NCBI RefSeq assembly: GCF_025642975.1
Contig: NZ_JANZKJ010000009.1
Coordinates: 1-64,000, forward strand
Reading direction: 5' to 3'
DNA: 64,000 bases
Source of the DNA: Pseudomonas sp. RIT-PI-S
GTDB taxonomy: Bacteria; Pseudomonadota; Gammaproteobacteria; Pseudomonadales; Pseudomonadaceae
Below are positions 18,164-26,525 of this stretch, one piece after another (the first letter of the stretch is position 1; each line of letters starts with the position of its first letter). The notes beneath the pieces were generated by a model that saw only the letters and a program-made list of their open reading frames with translations, was not told the DNA's origin and ran no database searches. Made by a program: the position numbers and the translations under genes.

Positions 18164-18589
18164 ATGAGCCTCTCACCCTTTCACCTTGCAATCCCCGTGT
18201 ATGACTTGGCCGCGGCGCGCGCGTTTTATGGCGAGGTGTTTGGCCTCGAGGAAGGCCGCTCCAGCGCTCAGTGGGTGGATTTCAACTTCTACGGCCATCA
18301 ACTGGTGATCCACGAACACCCGAGAACGGCGCCCCAGGAAAGCGCGCACAGCAACGCGGTGGACGGCCACGATGTGCCGGTGCCGCATTTCGGCATCGTG
18401 CTGCACTGGGAGCAATGGGAAGCGCTGGCCGAGCGGCTGAAGGGCTTTGGCATCGCCTTCGTGATCGAGCCCTATATTCGCTTCAAGGGCCAGGTGGGCG
18501 AGCAAGCAACCATGTTCCTCTTCGACCCCTGCGGCAACGCGCTGGAGTTCAAGGCGTTCAAGGACATGGGGCAGTTGTTTGCGAAATAG
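18164..18589 (+). CDS. VOC (glyoxalase/bleomycin resistance) family protein
   Basis: The 141-residue protein is a single vicinal-oxygen-chelate domain: [17 protein letters not shown] at the start with a metal-ligand His7, PHFGIVLHW in the middle and [13 protein letters not shown] at the end supplying the Glu ligand. The substrate is unknown. The ATG at 18164 was taken because [12 protein letters not shown] is the usual VOC start. Confidence 0.87.
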   Translation: MSLSPFHLAIPVYDLAAARAFYGEVFGLEEGRSSAQWVDFNFYGHQLVIHEHPRTAPQESAHSNAVDGHDVPVPHFGIVLHWEQWEALAERLKGFGIAFVIEPYIRFKGQVGEQATMFLFDPCGNALEFKAFKDMGQLFAK

Positions 18590-18631
18590 AACGCTCGGCA
18601 GGGCAGGTGTTTCTCAAGCTCGCGATTGAAG

Positions 18632-18656
18632 GGGCGGGCCGCGCAAGTGCCCGCCC
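18632..18656. terminator. GC-rich hairpin between VOC and DCC genes
   Basis: GGGCGGGC (18632-18639) pairs perfectly with GCCCGCCC (18649-18656) around a nine-base loop. There is no T run, so if it terminates transcription it would need help; it may simply be a stabilising structure. Confidence 0.4.
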
Positions 18657-18724
18657 ACGCATGATTGGAAGGTGCTCAGGGCTGCACTACAATGCGTTGC
18701 CCGCCGGCCTATGGAGAACCTCCG

Positions 18725-19177
18725 ATGACCACCTCGCTGCTTCGCTCCACCCCCGCACCACTGCTGGCCGAAGGTGAGACCGTGGTGCTGTTCGACGGCG
18801 TGTGCAAACTGTGCAATGGCTGGGCGAAGTTCGTGATCCGTCACGACCGCTCTCAGCGTATACGCCTGGCCACGGTGCAATCGGCAGAAGGGAAGGCCTT
18901 GCTGGCCTGGGCGGGCCTGCCGGTGGACGCCTTCGACACCATGGCGGTGATTCGCGGGCAGCATTACTGGGTGCGTTCAGAGGCGTTCTTCGAAGTGGTG
19001 AGGCGATTGCCGGGCGCCTGGCCGGCATTGCGCCTGTTGCGGGTGTGCCCTCGGCCGCTGCGGGATTGGCTATACGACCGCATCGCCTTGAACCGCTACC
19101 GCCTGTTCGGCAGGTACGACACCTGCCAGCTGCCGACCCCGGACCACCAGCGTCGCTTTCTCAAGGCGCTGCCATGA
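18725..19177 (+). CDS. DCC family thiol-disulfide oxidoreductase-like protein
   Basis: The 150-residue protein carries the DxxCxxC signature in FDGVCKLCNGW (about 24-34), the defining motif of the DCC family, and a C-terminal RDWLYDRIALNRYRLFG stretch also typical of it. The family is thioredoxin-like by prediction but its reaction is not well characterised. It starts at ATG 18725 in the same orientation as the VOC gene and converges with an SDR gene only 16 bases away. Confidence 0.88.
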   Translation: MTTSLLRSTPAPLLAEGETVVLFDGVCKLCNGWAKFVIRHDRSQRIRLATVQSAEGKALLAWAGLPVDAFDTMAVIRGQHYWVRSEAFFEVVRRLPGAWPALRLLRVCPRPLRDWLYDRIALNRYRLFGRYDTCQLPTPDHQRRFLKALP

Positions 19178-19193
19178 AGCGCCCGCCGCGCGC

Positions 19194-19973
19194 TTAGATA
19201 TGCACCCCGCCAGCCACTTCGATCCGTTGGGCGTTGATCCAGCTGAATTCATTCGAGAGCAGGCCCGCGATCACTGGCCCTACGTCTTCTGGCAGGCCAA
19301 CCCGCCCCAAGGCGGTATTGGATGCGACCAGCTTGTTGACCTCGGCATTGTCGCGCACCACCCCACCGCTGAAGTCCGTGGCGATGGCGCCGGGCGCGAT
19401 TACGTTGGCGGCGATCCTGCGCGGCGCAAGTTCCACCGCCATGTACCGCGTGAGTGATTCCACGGCCGCCTTGATCGACCCATAGGCCGCCCGGTTGGGC
19501 ATCGCGAAACGCGCCAGGCCAGAGGAAATGTTCACGATCCGGCCGCCATCGTGCATCAGCGGTACCAGCCGCTGGGTCAACAGGAATACCCCTTTGAAAT
19601 GCACTGCGAACAGCGCGTCCAGCTCGGCTTCTGTGGTATTGGCGAAGCTTGAGTTCGATGATGTGCCTGCGTTGTTGACCAGGTAGTCGAAACGGCTCGC
19701 ACCCAGTTCGCGCAAGGAGGCTTGAACCTGTTGGGCGAAGCCGTCGAACAGGCCAGCCTGCGCGGTGTCCAGCTGCAGGGCTATGGCTTTGGCGCCGGCC
19801 TGGGTTACAAGGCCCACCACTTCGTTGGCTTGCGCCTGATTGCTGTGGTACGTGAAGATTGAATGCACGCCTCGCTTGGCGAGGTTCAGCACGGTACTGC
19901 GGCCAATCCCGCGGCTGCCCCCTGTGATGATCGCGATCTTTGCGGTTGGGTTGGCGTGGTGTTCGAGGGTCAT
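19194..19973 (-). CDS. Short-chain dehydrogenase/reductase (SDR)
   Basis: The 259-residue protein is a classical SDR: TGGSRGIG near the N-terminus (about 17-24), NNAGTSSNS, catalytic Ser in NISSGLA, Tyr and Lys in AAYGSIKAA, and a C-terminus with NAQRIEVAGGVHI typical of FabG-like oxidoreductases. Basic residues after the first strand suggest NADP(H) but are not decisive. It is divergent from the AraC-type regulator at 20111, the common arrangement in which the regulator controls its neighbour. Confidence 0.9.
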   Translation of the reverse strand: MTLEHHANPTAKIAIITGGSRGIGRSTVLNLAKRGVHSIFTYHSNQAQANEVVGLVTQAGAKAIALQLDTAQAGLFDGFAQQVQASLRELGASRFDYLVNNAGTSSNSSFANTTEAELDALFAVHFKGVFLLTQRLVPLMHDGGRIVNISSGLARFAMPNRAAYGSIKAAVESLTRYMAVELAPRRIAANVIAPGAIATDFSGGVVRDNAEVNKLVASNTALGRVGLPEDVGPVIAGLLSNEFSWINAQRIEVAGGVHI

Positions 19974-20110
19974 GATTGTGCGCCTTCGTCGGTGGAGTGG
20001 GATGAGCATAGGCGCGCCAGCCATGCCGGCTGGATATCCAAACCCTCCATTTTTTTGCCTATTCTTGCTGTCGGGCTATCGCCGCCCTTCACACCGGGAG
20101 GTCGTCGCCA

Positions 20111-21001
20111 GTGTCACGCCAACTGATAGATGCCATTTTGAGCTACACCAACGCTCAGCCCGGTGCTGGCCCCTACGTTACGCCCATCGCCGATGTGCTC
20201 ATTCTTCGCTCCGACCAAAAGAAGCCGCCCGTTCACCGGGTGTCCGCGCCGGCCATTTGCATCGTCGCACAAGGCGCCAAATGGGCCATGTTCGGGGACA
20301 GCCGGTTCGACTACCGCGCCGGTGAAGCGTTGATAGTGGGCGTGGAAGCGCCTTCGCTTGGCCGTGTGTTGCAAGCCAGCCCGGACGAGCCCTGCCTGGT
20401 GCTGGCCATCGCGCTGGACCTTACCCTCCTGAGGGACGTCGCGGAAACACTCGACACGTTCGGGGGGCCGGATGACAGCTCGGCCGGCGGCTTCTTCGTG
20501 GCGGATTTTCAAGGCCCCCTCAGCGAGTGTGCGCTGCGGATCGTCCGGCTTCTCGACACCCCGCAGGCCATCTCGACGATCTATCCGCTGATCATGCAGG
20601 AGATGTATTTTTGGCTGCTTACCGGGCCCCATGGCCGGCAGATCGCGCGTATGGCCCTTGCCAATCAGCCCTCCGGGCGGATCAAGAACGCCGTGGACAG
20701 CCTGCGCGCGCGGTTCTCGCAGCCCGTTCGCCTCGATGAATTGGCAGCTGCGGCGCAACTCAGCCCCTCCGCCTTTCACCGCCAGTTCAAGGCGCTGACC
20801 TCGCTCACGCCGCTGCAATATCAAAAACAGCTACGCCTGCTTGAAGCCCGCCGGCTGATGACGTCTCAAGGCGTGAATGTGGAAACGGCCGCTTTTCAGG
20901 TCGGCTATGAGAGCCAGTCGCAGTTCAGCCGGGAATATTCGCGGATGTTTGGCGAGCCGCCGAAGCGCCACTTGAGGGCTCTCGCGGGCTTGAGCGCTTG
21001 A
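20111..21001 (+). CDS. AraC family regulator (AraC_N sensor type)
   Basis: The 296-residue protein has an N-terminal AraC_N-type sensor (PPVHRVSAPAICIVAQGAKW, YRAGEALIVGVEAPSLGRV) and a C-terminal double helix-turn-helix (LAAAAQLSPSAFHRQFKAL, AAFQVGYESQSQFSREYSRMFG). This class often controls a divergent aldo/keto or short-chain reductase, as here. Translation starts with GTG at 20111, preceded by GGGAGG at about ten bases; no better ATG exists in the frame. Confidence 0.88.
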   Translation: MSRQLIDAILSYTNAQPGAGPYVTPIADVLILRSDQKKPPVHRVSAPAICIVAQGAKWAMFGDSRFDYRAGEALIVGVEAPSLGRVLQASPDEPCLVLAIALDLTLLRDVAETLDTFGGPDDSSAGGFFVADFQGPLSECALRIVRLLDTPQAISTIYPLIMQEMYFWLLTGPHGRQIARMALANQPSGRIKNAVDSLRARFSQPVRLDELAAAAQLSPSAFHRQFKALTSLTPLQYQKQLRLLEARRLMTSQGVNVETAAFQVGYESQSQFSREYSRMFGEPPKRHLRALAGLSA

Positions 21002-21133
21002 TCCTCGGGTGGCAGGGTGGGCGGGCGAGTTTCCATCAGCCGTGGGCAGTGGGCGTGGCCTGCGCGCCTCTGAACTTGAAGTCGCGCCGCCATTGGTTTC
21101 AAATCGATTCCCGCCCTTACAGAGCGTCGGTCA

Positions 21134-22048
21134 ATGACCCTGCCGCGCGCCACCACCCCTCTGCCTGAAGACCTCCGGGTGTTCCTCACCGTCATTCGCA
21201 AAGGAAGCTTCTGTGCAGCGTCCGAGGAGCTTGGCGTTTCGCCGGCCTACGTCAGCAAGCGCATTCGGATCCTCGAAGATGCGCTGGGCACCCGCCTGAT
21301 GCACCGCACCACCCGTCATATCGCCCTGACGGACGCCGGTGAGCGTGCTCATCGCTGGGCGGTTCGCATTCTCGATGACCTCGACGATTTCGTTGGCGAG
21401 ATGAGCAACGTCCGCCAGGAGCCGCGTGGGCTGTTGCACATTTGCAGCACCTTCGGCTTTGGCCGCAATCATGTGGCACCGGCGGTGGCACAGCTGTCTT
21501 CGGCGCACCCAGGCCTGGAGATCCGCCTGGATGTGTTCGACCGAGTGGTCGATATCATCGCCGAAGGTTTTGACCTGGAGATTCGCATAGGGGATGACCT
21601 GCCGCCCCAGCATCTGGCTCGTAAGCTGACCGACAACCACCGGGTGCTGTGCGCCACGCCTGGGTACCTCCTCGAGCGTGGCACGCCGCTCACCCTCAAG
21701 GACCTCGATGAACATGATTGCCTGGTGCTGAAGGAGCGCAATAACCCGTTCGGGGTGTGGCACCTTCAGCGCGAGGGGCGCGAGGACGTTGTGCGGGTCA
21801 ATGGGCCGCTCTCGTCCAATAACGGGGAAATCGTACTGCAGTGGGCGTTGAGCGGCCGTGGCGTGTTGCTGCGGTCCTACTGGGACGTGAAACCCTTGTT
21901 GCAGGCGGGAAAACTCACCCGTGTGCTGCACGAATACACCCAGAGCGCCAATATCTGGGCCGTTTATCCCACACGCCTGGCCGATTCCGCGAAACTGCGC
22001 GTGTGCGTCGAGTTTCTCGAGCGCTATTTCCAGGCGTTGGCGGTGTAG
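21134..22048 (+). CDS. LysR family regulator, DmlR-like
   Basis: The 304-residue protein has the LysR winged helix-turn-helix at the N-terminus (LRVFLTVIRKGSFCAASEEL, YVSKRIRILEDALGTRL) and a substrate-binding domain with IRLDVFDRVVDIIAEGFDL-type segments and a C-terminus typical of the DmlR/CrgA group. E. coli DmlR activates D-malate metabolism. Here the gene converges with a 2-hydroxycarboxylate transporter (22100-23422) and lies next to LeuC/LeuD-like genes, which makes a hydroxy-acid effector attractive but unproven. Confidence 0.87.
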   Translation: MTLPRATTPLPEDLRVFLTVIRKGSFCAASEELGVSPAYVSKRIRILEDALGTRLMHRTTRHIALTDAGERAHRWAVRILDDLDDFVGEMSNVRQEPRGLLHICSTFGFGRNHVAPAVAQLSSAHPGLEIRLDVFDRVVDIIAEGFDLEIRIGDDLPPQHLARKLTDNHRVLCATPGYLLERGTPLTLKDLDEHDCLVLKERNNPFGVWHLQREGREDVVRVNGPLSSNNGEIVLQWALSGRGVLLRSYWDVKPLLQAGKLTRVLHEYTQSANIWAVYPTRLADSAKLRVCVEFLERYFQALAV

Positions 22049-22099
22049 GCGCGGCCCGTTGCGTGCCCTTGGGCCCCCAGCAGGGAGGGGCTGCCTCGT

Positions 22100-23422
22100 T
22101 CACCCAAGGATGCCCAGGAGGAGCGTGGCGCCGATCACGGTCGCCGCGCCGCCGAGGCGGGTAGAGATCTGGGCGAACGGCATCAGCCCCATGCGGTTGC
22201 AGGCCGAGAGGATGGCCACGTCGCCGGTGCCGCCCAGGCCACTGTGGCAGCAGGTGACGATGGCCGATTCGATGGGGAACATCTTCAGCAGGTTACCCAC
22301 CATAAACCCCGCGAGCGCCATGGCGATCACCACCGCCGCGCACACCAGCACATACCCAAGCGAAAACACGTCCATCACGCTGTCCAGGGGCACGTACAGC
22401 ATGCCCAGGCCGATCATTACCGGCCAGATAAAGGCGGTCGACACCAACCTGTAGAACTGCTTGCTGCCTTGTTCAAGGTGCGGCGGCAGCACCCGCAGGT
22501 ATTTGAACAGCGCGGCCACCACTATCATCATCACCGGCCCGGGTATATGTACGAGTTTTTCCAAAAGGCCACCGAGAATGAAAAAGGCGCAAATCAACAG
22601 CACGCCGGCGCCCATGTAGCGAAAATCCATGGCCTCGGTGCTCTCGGTGTCCGCGAACAGGTCGTTCTCTTCGCGGGCGCGGATAAGCATGCCGTCGCCG
22701 CTCAGGTTCGGCCGTTTTGCAGCCAGGCGGGCCAGCAGGCCGGCACAAATGATGGCAACGATGTTGCCAACCACCGCGGCGGGAACCAGCTGCGCGACAT
22801 ACTGCTCCGGTGCGCCGCCGAGGATATGGGCGTAGGCCAGCGACAGGGGAAGTATGCCTTCGCCAATGCCGCCGCCAATGATCGGCACGATGATGAAGAA
22901 GAAGGTATGGCGCGGCGCATAACCGAACAGTATGCCAAGCAGCAAGCCGGCGATGATCGCGGCCAGCGTGCCAACCAGCAGCGGCACGAACATGCGGATC
23001 ATGCCCTGGACCAGAATGAAACGGTTCATGCCCAGAATGCTGCCCACCACCAGGCTGGCGATCACGAAGTAAAGGAAGTTGGCGTCCTTCATCAGCATCT
23101 TGGTGGCGTCCAGCGTGGTGCTACCGAAGAAGCCATGGAACACCAGCACCGAGGGCAATAGCAGGCAGAGAATGGCACCGCCGCCTATTTCACGGAGCAC
23201 TGGCAGCCGCTGGCCGAGCTGACCGAAAAACAGCCCCAGGGTCATGATCACCGCCAGGCCGCCGGTCATGGTTTTCGGCAAATAGCCGTAATGCGCGGAC
23301 AGGAACACGATCAGCGCGATGCCAAGGAAGTAGGGCAAGGGAATCACCCCGATCTCATAGGCCCACACTGTGCGTAAACGTGCGTGGCTGTTGTCGGCGG
23401 TGGTGTCTAGTACAGGGTTCAT
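22100..23422 (-). CDS. 2-hydroxycarboxylate transporter (2-HCT/CitS family)
   Basis: The 440-residue membrane protein has 11-12 hydrophobic segments and the two family re-entrant loop motifs: GGGIGEG in the first half and GLGGTGDVAIL in the second. The 2-HCT family moves citrate, malate or similar 2-hydroxy acids with Na+ or H+. It is the last gene of a minus-strand run after the LeuC/LeuD-like pair (gap of 99 bases), so a substrate such as malate, citramalate or a methylated malate is likely for the pathway. Confidence 0.9.
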   Translation of the reverse strand: MNPVLDTTADNSHARLRTVWAYEIGVIPLPYFLGIALIVFLSAHYGYLPKTMTGGLAVIMTLGLFFGQLGQRLPVLREIGGGAILCLLLPSVLVFHGFFGSTTLDATKMLMKDANFLYFVIASLVVGSILGMNRFILVQGMIRMFVPLLVGTLAAIIAGLLLGILFGYAPRHTFFFIIVPIIGGGIGEGILPLSLAYAHILGGAPEQYVAQLVPAAVVGNIVAIICAGLLARLAAKRPNLSGDGMLIRAREENDLFADTESTEAMDFRYMGAGVLLICAFFILGGLLEKLVHIPGPVMMIVVAALFKYLRVLPPHLEQGSKQFYRLVSTAFIWPVMIGLGMLYVPLDSVMDVFSLGYVLVCAAVVIAMALAGFMVGNLLKMFPIESAIVTCCHSGLGGTGDVAILSACNRMGLMPFAQISTRLGGAATVIGATLLLGILG

Positions 23423-23521
23423 GGGGGGTTCCTCTGATTATTGTTGTACGAGGAGGGTGTCGAGCCGGCTCGATCACAGGTTAAGCCCCGCCACCTGTGG
23501 CAGGGCGGCGGTTCAGCAGGC

Positions 23522-24130
23522 TCAGGCCAGCCAGGGGTTTGCCTTCAGGTGCCGGGCTTCGAATGCGCGGATCTGATCTGCGCGGCTCAGCGTGCTGCCG
23601 ATAGCATCCAGGCCGAGCAGCAGCGCCTGCTTGCGCAGGCCGTCGATGGGGAAATCAACGCGCTGGCCATCGCCGAGGGTGATCTGCTGCGCGCCCAGGT
23701 CAATGGTGATCCGCGCTCCGCTGGGCTCGGTCACCTGATGAGCAAGCAACGCGTGGTCGGTTTCGCTTAGTTGAATCAACAGCACCCCATTGCGCTGGCA
23801 GTTATCGAAGAAAATGCCTGCGAAGTGTGTGCCGATCAGGGCACGGATGCCCAGCTGCCTGAGGCCCCACACCGCGTGCTCTCGGCTGGAACCGCAGCCG
23901 AAGTTCGGGCCTACCACCAGGAAGCTGGCAGCGCTCCAGGGTGCCTGGTTGAGGATGAACTCAGGGTTGAGCGAGCCGTCCTCCAGAAAGCGCAGGTCGA
24001 AGAACAAGCCACGGTCCAGGCCGCTGCGGTCGATACCCTTGAGGAACTGCTTGGGCATGATCACATCGGTGTCTACGTTGGCCGCCAGGAACGGCGCGGC
24101 CACGCCGGTTTCGCGATTGAACGGTTGCAT
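23522..24130 (-). CDS. LeuD-like small subunit of an isopropylmalate-dehydratase-type hydro-lyase
   Basis: The 202-residue protein has the LeuD swivel-domain motifs NVDTDVIMPKQFLK (19-32), NFGCGSSREHAVW and FFDNCQRNGVLLI. It pairs with the large subunit, whose stop codon lies one base before this ATG, so the two are translationally coupled. The partner is divergent from housekeeping LeuC, and leucine biosynthesis genes leuB or leuA are absent, so this is probably a catabolic paralogue (maleate, citraconate or dimethylmalate type) rather than the leucine enzyme. Confidence 0.88.
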   Translation of the reverse strand: MQPFNRETGVAAPFLAANVDTDVIMPKQFLKGIDRSGLDRGLFFDLRFLEDGSLNPEFILNQAPWSAASFLVVGPNFGCGSSREHAVWGLRQLGIRALIGTHFAGIFFDNCQRNGVLLIQLSETDHALLAHQVTEPSGARITIDLGAQQITLGDGQRVDFPIDGLRKQALLLGLDAIGSTLSRADQIRAFEARHLKANPWLA

Positions 24131-24131
24131 G

Positions 24132-25553
24132 CTAGGCCTCCTCGACCAAAGTGCGAACGTCGACCAAATGCCCAGCCACCGCCGCGGCGGCCACCATGGC
24201 CGGGCTCATCAGGTGAGTACGGGCACCCGCGCCCTGGCGGCCCTCGAAGTTGCGATTGGTGCTCGAGGCACAACGGTCCTCTGGGCTGAGCACGTCGTCG
24301 TTCATGGCCAGGCACATCGAGCAACCGGATTGCCGCCATTCGAAACCCGCTTCGATGAACGCCTGCGCCAGCCCCTCGCTTTGGGCCTGGTCGCGTACCT
24401 GGGTCGAGCCTGGAACGACCATCGCCCGCACGCCGTGGGCGACCTTTCGGCCGCGCACTACCCGCGCCGCATCCCGAAGGTCTTCGATGCGGGCATTGGT
24501 GCAGGAGCCGATAAAGGCATGGCTGATGGGGATGCCACTCAAGCGCGCTCCTGGTTCAAGGCCCATGTAGCGCAGCGCCCGCTGCAGGCCCTGGCGGCGG
24601 ATCAAGTCAGGCTCTTGCAGCGGGTCCGGCACATGCTCGTCAATCGCCGCGGCCTGGTCTGGGCTGGTTCCCCAGGTGACCATGGGCTGGAGGGCGCGGA
24701 CGTCCAGTTCGATCTCCTGGTCGAAGATCGCCCCTGGGTCGCTGAACAAGGTGCGCCACTGTTCCAGCGCGTGCGCCCAGCGCTCGCCCTTGGGCGCTCG
24801 GGGAGTGTTGGCCAGGTACTGGTAAACCTTGTCATCGGGCGCCATGAAGGCGCCGCGAGCGCCGGCCTCAACGGCCATGTTGCAGAGGGTCATGCGCGCC
24901 TCGACGCCCAGCGCTTCAATGGTCGGGCCGGCGAACTCGATGGCGTGGCCGGTCGCGCCGGCCGCGCCGATACGGCGAATCAGCGCCATGATGACGTCCT
25001 TGGCGACCACCCCAGGCCCAAGCGCGCCGCGCACGTTAACCCGCATGGCTTTAAGGCGCTTGTAGACCAGGGTCTGGGTCGCGAGCAGGTGCTCGATTTC
25101 CGAAGTGCCGATGCCGAAGCCGAAGGCGCCCAGCGCGCCGTAGGTGGTGGTGTGGCTGTCGCCCGCGGCCACCACCATGCCCGGAAGAATGAAGCCTTGC
25201 TCAGGCGCCACCACGTGCTCGATGCCCTGGCGCCTATCCAGTACATCGAATAGCTCGATGCCGAAATCGCGGCAGTTGTCTTTAAAGTACGCGACCTGCA
25301 ACGCACCCCCCGCATCTGGCATCGACGCAATACGTTTCGGGGCGGTGGAATTCACATGGTCCACCACGGCCAGAGTGCTCGCGGGGCGCCACACCTTACG
25401 CTTTGCCTCGCGCAAACCACTGAAGGCCTGCGGGCTGGTGTATTCGTTAGCGACCTGGCGGTCGATGTACAACAGCACATGGCCCTGGTCGTCCAACTCG
25501 CAAACGGTATGGGCGTCGATGTGCTTTTCGTAGAGTGTCCTGGGGCGGGGCAT
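24132..25553 (-). CDS. LeuC-like large subunit ([4Fe-4S] hydro-lyase, aconitase superfamily)
   Basis: The 473-residue protein aligns over its full length with LeuC: TLYEKHIDAHTV at the start, GDSHTTTYGALGAFGFGIGT, the cluster cysteines in FIGSCTNARIEDLR and in SGCSMCLAMN, and SSTNRNFEGRQGAG near the end. One family landmark differs: the usual DHNV(S/P)T reads DHVNST here. ATG 25553 matches the family start; ATG 25574 seven codons upstream is also possible. Expected reaction: reversible hydration of an unsaturated diacid. The genomic partners are a LeuD subunit and a 2-hydroxycarboxylate carrier. Confidence 0.88.
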   Translation of the reverse strand: MPRPRTLYEKHIDAHTVCELDDQGHVLLYIDRQVANEYTSPQAFSGLREAKRKVWRPASTLAVVDHVNSTAPKRIASMPDAGGALQVAYFKDNCRDFGIELFDVLDRRQGIEHVVAPEQGFILPGMVVAAGDSHTTTYGALGAFGFGIGTSEIEHLLATQTLVYKRLKAMRVNVRGALGPGVVAKDVIMALIRRIGAAGATGHAIEFAGPTIEALGVEARMTLCNMAVEAGARGAFMAPDDKVYQYLANTPRAPKGERWAHALEQWRTLFSDPGAIFDQEIELDVRALQPMVTWGTSPDQAAAIDEHVPDPLQEPDLIRRQGLQRALRYMGLEPGARLSGIPISHAFIGSCTNARIEDLRDAARVVRGRKVAHGVRAMVVPGSTQVRDQAQSEGLAQAFIEAGFEWRQSGCSMCLAMNDDVLSPEDRCASSTNRNFEGRQGAGARTHLMSPAMVAAAAVAGHLVDVRTLVEEA

Positions 25554-25710
25554 GGAGGGTACTCGCAGTGTCATTGTTATAAGCCGCCATAGCGGCCGCA
25601 CTGCGAGGGTATTACTTCCAGCTTGTGGAGCAATGTGCAGAATGTCGTGTGAATGTTCACGATACGTGAAGGGTGCCTGCGCTGGCGGGTTTCTTGAAGC
25701 ACCGTCTCCG

Positions 25711-25778
25711 CAGGCAGCCCCCGGCGCTTATTTAAGGAGGTGTCCAGGCAGCCTCCGGCGCTTATTTAAGGTGGCGTC
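25711..25778. repeat. Two perfect-length 34-base tandem repeats
   Basis: Copies at 25711-25744 and 25745-25778 match at 31 of 34 positions and abut exactly. Each contains the palindrome CTTATTTAAG next to CCGGCG. The second copy overlaps the stop codon of the HisRS-like gene (25777-25779). The pair lies about 160-220 bases upstream of the LeuC-like start, where a regulator-binding or RNA-processing role is possible. Confidence 0.85.
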
Positions 25779-26425
25779 ATGGCAGGGTTGATCCTGCCGG
25801 CGTCAGCGCCAGCGCTAGCCGCTCCAGGCCAATGCCGAACCCGGCGCCCTCCCGGTATGCACCGCCGCCGACCACCTGCTGCTGCGCCCCCAGCCGCGGG
25901 CAGCGCACTTCGAACCCTTGGCCGTCGAGGTAATAACTCAAGCCCCGTTTAACCAACGGGTTGAGTTCATATTCAAGGCCCAAGGAGTCGAGAAAGCCGA
26001 TGCACAGCGCTTGACTGCGCTGCAAGGCTAGCGTCGGCGTGGGGCTGAGGATTTCCAGCCCGAGTTGAGTGAACTCGCGATAGCGCCCGGCTTGCGGGCG
26101 CTCGTAGCGATAACAGCGTGCCACGTAGAAGAACATCGCCTCCGCGCGCGTTCCAAGAAGGGCATCGTGGCGTTCCTGGAACAACGCGGTCGCTTCCGGG
26201 ATCAGGCAACATGGCCGCCCGCCTTTATCACTGAAGGCCCACATCTGCCCGATGATTTCACTTCCACCGGCTTTTTCGATGAAAGTGTCCTGCCCCCATA
26301 ACGCCGGAACAATGGCCTCCTCAGCCCCGGCCTCGATGAAGATAGCTCCGGAACTTGCCTTCGAGCGCCCGCATCATTGCTGCTTCTTTCCCCGTCACTA
26401 TTCGCGTGCCACGCAGCATGGTCAT
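25777..26425 (-). pseudogene. Stand-alone histidyl-tRNA-synthetase core paralogue with a single-base frameshift
   Basis: The reading frame from ATG 26425 (AGGAG eight bases upstream) encodes MTMLRGTRIVTGKEAAMM and on to EGKFRS, then hits a stop at 26321. One extra base near 26344 shifts it; skipping that base continues as IFIEAGAEEAIVPALWGQ and runs intact to 25777, giving about 215 residues. The product is a class II synthetase catalytic core: motif 2 CYRYERPQAGRYREF, a HisA-like LVKRGLSYY (normally RGLDYY) and motif 3 GFGIGLERLALAL. The anticodon-binding domain of HisRS (about 424 residues) is absent. A his-type leader lies directly upstream. It could be a true pseudogene, a sequencing error, or +1 frameshifting. 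Confidence 0.8.
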
Positions 26426-26451
26426 TTTTTCTTCTCCTCGATTACAGGCAA

Positions 26452-26476
26452 TAAAAAAGGCGCCATTGGCGCCTGG
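26452..26476 (-). terminator. Attenuator terminator hairpin upstream of the HisRS-like gene
   Basis: On the minus strand AGGCGCC-AAT-GGCGCCT (stem 26458-26464 with 26468-26474) is followed by a run of six T, a textbook intrinsic terminator. It ends only about 25 bases before the HisRS-like ATG and follows a histidine-rich leader peptide, so it fits an attenuator rather than an end-of-gene terminator. Confidence 0.85.
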
Positions 26477-26484
26477 GTTGGGTC

Positions 26485-26525
26485 ATCGAAGTCAGGAGGG
26501 TAGTTTCAATCCTGACCGCTCGATG
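26485..26525 (-). promoter_or_regulatory. Leader hairpin, candidate anti-terminator or pause structure
   Basis: GTCAGGA and TCCTGAC (plus-strand 26491-26497 and 26510-26516) form a perfect 7-base stem over the stop codon of the leader peptide, and flanking CATCGA and TCGATG extend it after a small bulge. In addition GGTGCC within the leader peptide coding part can pair, with one G-U, with the GGCGCC arm of the terminator. Alternative pairings like these are what ribosome-mediated attenuation requires. Confidence 0.55.

Noticed and set aside
22244..23161. 305-residue frame on the plus strand over the 2-hydroxycarboxylate transporter gene
   Set aside because: Its His- and Gln-rich translation is an antisense artefact of the membrane-protein codons.
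25777..26244. HisRS-like gene starting at the internal ATG 26244
   Set aside because: A far better ribosome site and homologous N-terminus exist at 26425 in a frame shifted by one base; the internal ATG would remove motif 1 and has no ribosome site.
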